7,362 bases of DNA. It comes from Cellulomonas sp. (GTDB taxonomy: Bacteria > Actinomycetota > Actinomycetes > Actinomycetales > Cellulomonadaceae). The position numbers and the translations under genes are program-made. Below the pieces are notes generated by a model. It saw only the letters and a list, made by a program, of their open reading frames with translations. It did no database searches and had not been told where the DNA came from. The stretch is taken from NCBI GenBank assembly GCA_031178805.1, contig JAPSIJ010000101.1, positions 1 to 7,362 of the forward strand, written 5' to 3'. Shown here piece after piece: positions 5,825-7,362 of the stretch; within the stretch, counting starts at the first letter, position 1; every line of letters starts with the position of its first letter.

Positions 5825-6946
5825 GCCCAGCGGGGCGGCGCCGGCGCGCAGGCCGGGGTCCCCCTGGATCATCCGGGCCGACCGGCCGCACATCTGCGCG
5901 AACTGGTCGACCTGGCGGGCCTTGGCGACGCCCTCCTCGAAGCTGATCTCCCCGCGGCGCACCAGGTCCGCGAGGCTCTGGTCGAGGGTGTGCATCCCCT
6001 GGTCCGCGCCGCTGTGCAGCACGGAGTACAGCTGGTGCAGCCGCCCGTCGCGGACGAGCGCCCGCACGGGCGACGTGGCGACGAGCACCTCGGTGGCGAC
6101 CGCCCGGCCGGGGCCGTCCTGCCGGCGGCACAGCGTCTGGGAGACGACGCCCTGCAGGGACGCGGCGAGCTGGGTGCGGACCTGGGTCTGCTGCTCGCCG
6201 GGGAACTCGTCGACGATGCGGTGGATGCTCGACGCGGCGTCCTGGGTGTGCAGGGTGCCGAACACCAGGTGGCCGGTCTCGGCGGCGCGCAGCGCGATGC
6301 CCATCGTCTCGGCGTCGCGCATCTCGCCGATCACGATGATGTCCGGGTCCTGCCGCAGGGCGCGGACGAGCGCGGCGTAGAACGAGTGGGTGTCCGTGCC
6401 GACCTCGCGCTGCGTGACGATGCTGCGCTTGGACCGGTGCAGGAACTCGATCGGGTCCTCGATCAGCACGATGTGGTCGGCCCGGCTGGAGTTCGCCAGG
6501 TCGATGATCGAGGCGAGCGTCGTGGACTTGCCCGAGCCGGTGGGCCCCGTGACCAGCACCAGGCCGCGCGGCAGGCCCGCGAACTGGTGCACCGAACCGG
6601 GGATGCCGAGCTCGTGCAGCGGCTTGATCACCGACGGGATCAGCCGGAACGCCGCGCCCAGGCCCTCGCGCTGGTGGTAGTAGTTCACGCGGAAGCCGGC
6701 GCCGGTGTCGAGCGTGTACGACAGGTCCAGCTCGAGGTCCCGCTCGAACCGCTCGCGCTGGTGGTCGGTGAGGATCGTCGGCAGCGTGGCCCGCAGCGCG
6801 GCGTCGGTGAGCACCGGCCAGCCCGGCACCGGGGTCATGTTCCCGTCCACCCGGTACGCGGGCGGCAGGCCGGCCGCGAGGTGCACGTCGGAGGCCCGCG
6901 CGGCCACCGACTGCCGCAGCAGCTCGTCGAGGTCGAAGGCGCTCAC
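5816..6946 (-). CDS. pilT: Type IV pilus retraction ATPase PilT
   Basis: Encodes 376 aa, a cytoplasmic hexameric ATPase that depolymerises the pilus and drives twitching. The N-terminal PAS-like domain carries the PilT signature ASDVHLAAGLPP (residues 18-29). The T2SSE core follows: Walker A GPTGSGKST (134-142), Asp box IEDPIEF (162-168), Walker B DIIVIGEMRD (202-211, Glu208) and His box TGHLVFGTLHT (224-234). There is no tetracysteine. The C-terminal part has SPVRALVRDG in place of the usual AIRNLIRE, then GMHTLDQSLADLVRRG (318-332). A tail of about 25 residues after VDQF, Gly/Ala-rich at the end, makes it slightly longer than the roughly 345-370 aa typical of PilT. The GTG start at 6946 is chosen because SAFDLDELL is the normal PilT beginning and the GTG overlaps the pilB stop by 4 nt. 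The open frame continues upstream only through pilB codons. It lies 6 nt before pilC. Confidence 0.96.
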   Translation of the reverse strand: MSAFDLDELLRQSVAARASDVHLAAGLPPAYRVDGNMTPVPGWPVLTDAALRATLPTILTDHQRERFERDLELDLSYTLDTGAGFRVNYYHQREGLGAAFRLIPSVIKPLHELGIPGSVHQFAGLPRGLVLVTGPTGSGKSTTLASIIDLANSSRADHIVLIEDPIEFLHRSKRSIVTQREVGTDTHSFYAALVRALRQDPDIIVIGEMRDAETMGIALRAAETGHLVFGTLHTQDAASSIHRIVDEFPGEQQTQVRTQLAASLQGVVSQTLCRRQDGPGRAVATEVLVATSPVRALVRDGRLHQLYSVLHSGADQGMHTLDQSLADLVRRGEISFEEGVAKARQVDQFAQMCGRSARMIQGDPGLRAGAAPLGGG

Positions 6947-7362
6947 GCGACCACCCGCAGGATCTCCTCGAGGGACGTCTGCCCGAGCGCGGCCTTCTGC
7001 CAGCCGTCGTTGCGCAGCGTGACCATCCCCTGCTTCGTCGCCGTCCGGCCGATGTCGGACGCGGACGCGCCGGCCACGGTCAGCCGCTCGATCTCGTCGG
7101 TGACGGACATGACCTCGTGCAGGGCGACGCGGCCGCGGTAGCCGGTGTGCGAGCAGCCGACGCAGCCGACGGGCCGGTACAGCTCCGGGGCGGGCTCGCC
7201 CTCGAGCCACGGGAAGCCCGCCGACAGCAGCTCCTCCGGCGTCGGGGTGTACGGCTCCCGGCACCGGTCGCAGAGCCGGCGGGCGAGCCGCTGGGCCACC
7301 ACGCAGTCCAGCGCGGAGCCCACCAGGTAGGGCTCGATGCCCATCTCGACGAGCCGGGTGAC
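6943..7362 (-). CDS. pilB: Type IV pilus extension ATPase PilB, C-terminal part (5' end outside window)
   Basis: This is the last 139 codons of the cytoplasmic hexameric ATPase that powers pilin polymerisation on the PilC platform. The frame is open to the right edge, so the N-terminal domain and Walker boxes lie outside the window. Visible residues begin VTRLVEMGIEPYLVGSALD and continue VVAQRLARRLC, the conserved region after the His box in the GspE/PilB family. A zinc-binding tetracysteine follows: CDRC at window residues 31-34 and CVGC at 67-70, then the family sequence GYRGRVALHEVM. The end (GMVTLRNDGWQKAALGQTSLEEILRVV) is the usual PilB C-terminus, so the 3' end is intact. The tetracysteine separates PilB/GspE from PilT, which lacks it. 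The stop codon is embedded in the pilT start (GTGA). Identification as PilB rather than GspE rests on the neighbouring pilT and pilA. Confidence 0.96.
   Translation of the reverse strand, partial: VTRLVEMGIEPYLVGSALDCVVAQRLARRLCDRCREPYTPTPEELLSAGFPWLEGEPAPELYRPVGCVGCSHTGYRGRVALHEVMSVTDEIERLTVAGASASDIGRTATKQGMVTLRNDGWQKAALGQTSLEEILRVVA

Noticed and set aside
5090..7141. 683-aa open frame on the plus strand
   Set aside because: Antisense to pilC, pilT and pilB, low-complexity composition, no recognisable motif; the minus-strand genes are certain.
5816..7264. 482-aa reading of the pilT frame
   Set aside because: The first 106 residues are shadow of pilB. MSAFDLDELL from GTG 6946 is the normal PilT beginning.

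Overview
The window is a compact type IV pilus (T4P) locus read entirely from the minus strand. Codon use is extremely GC-rich (third positions almost all G or C). The Shine-Dalgarno sites, the GTG and TTG starts and the pilin style (a C-terminal tail with a terminal Cys, and a minor pilin with a 'TDAAGCAV' domain) all point to a high-GC Gram-positive actinobacterium. It resembles the T4P loci of Cellulomonas-type organisms; that assignment is from recall of family style, not from a search.

In transcription order (right to left) the genes are: pilB (extension ATPase, only the last 139 codons, running off the right edge); pilT (retraction ATPase, 6946-5816); pilC (inner-membrane platform, 5809-4598); pilA (major prepilin, 4496-4032); three minor prepilins in a tight group (PilV-like 3943-2864, PilW-like 2867-2166, PilX-like 2163-166); and the first 24 codons of pilM (72-1, running off the left edge). 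There is no gene-free stretch above about 100 bases and no mobile element, RNA gene or CRISPR array.

The gene spacing suggests modules. pilB-pilT overlap by 4 nt (GTGA) and pilT-pilC are 6 nt apart, giving a motor/platform block. A 101-nt gap with a 9-bp hairpin precedes pilA. An 88-nt gap containing a perfect 13-bp GC hairpin follows pilA. The minor pilins are then translationally coupled (a 4-nt GTGA overlap, then a 2-nt gap). A 93-nt gap precedes pilM. The post-pilA hairpin is well placed to keep major-pilin mRNA more abundant than minor-pilin mRNA.

Functionally, PilB and PilT power assembly and disassembly through PilC. PilA forms the fibre. The three minor prepilins probably form the priming/tip complex, with the 665-residue PilX-like protein as the likeliest tip and adhesin component. 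PilM starts the alignment complex (PilM/N/O) expected to the left. No prepilin peptidase (PilD) lies in the window. The system is of a known kind; the most open parts are the large extracellular regions of the PilX-like and PilV-like proteins and the two intergenic hairpins.
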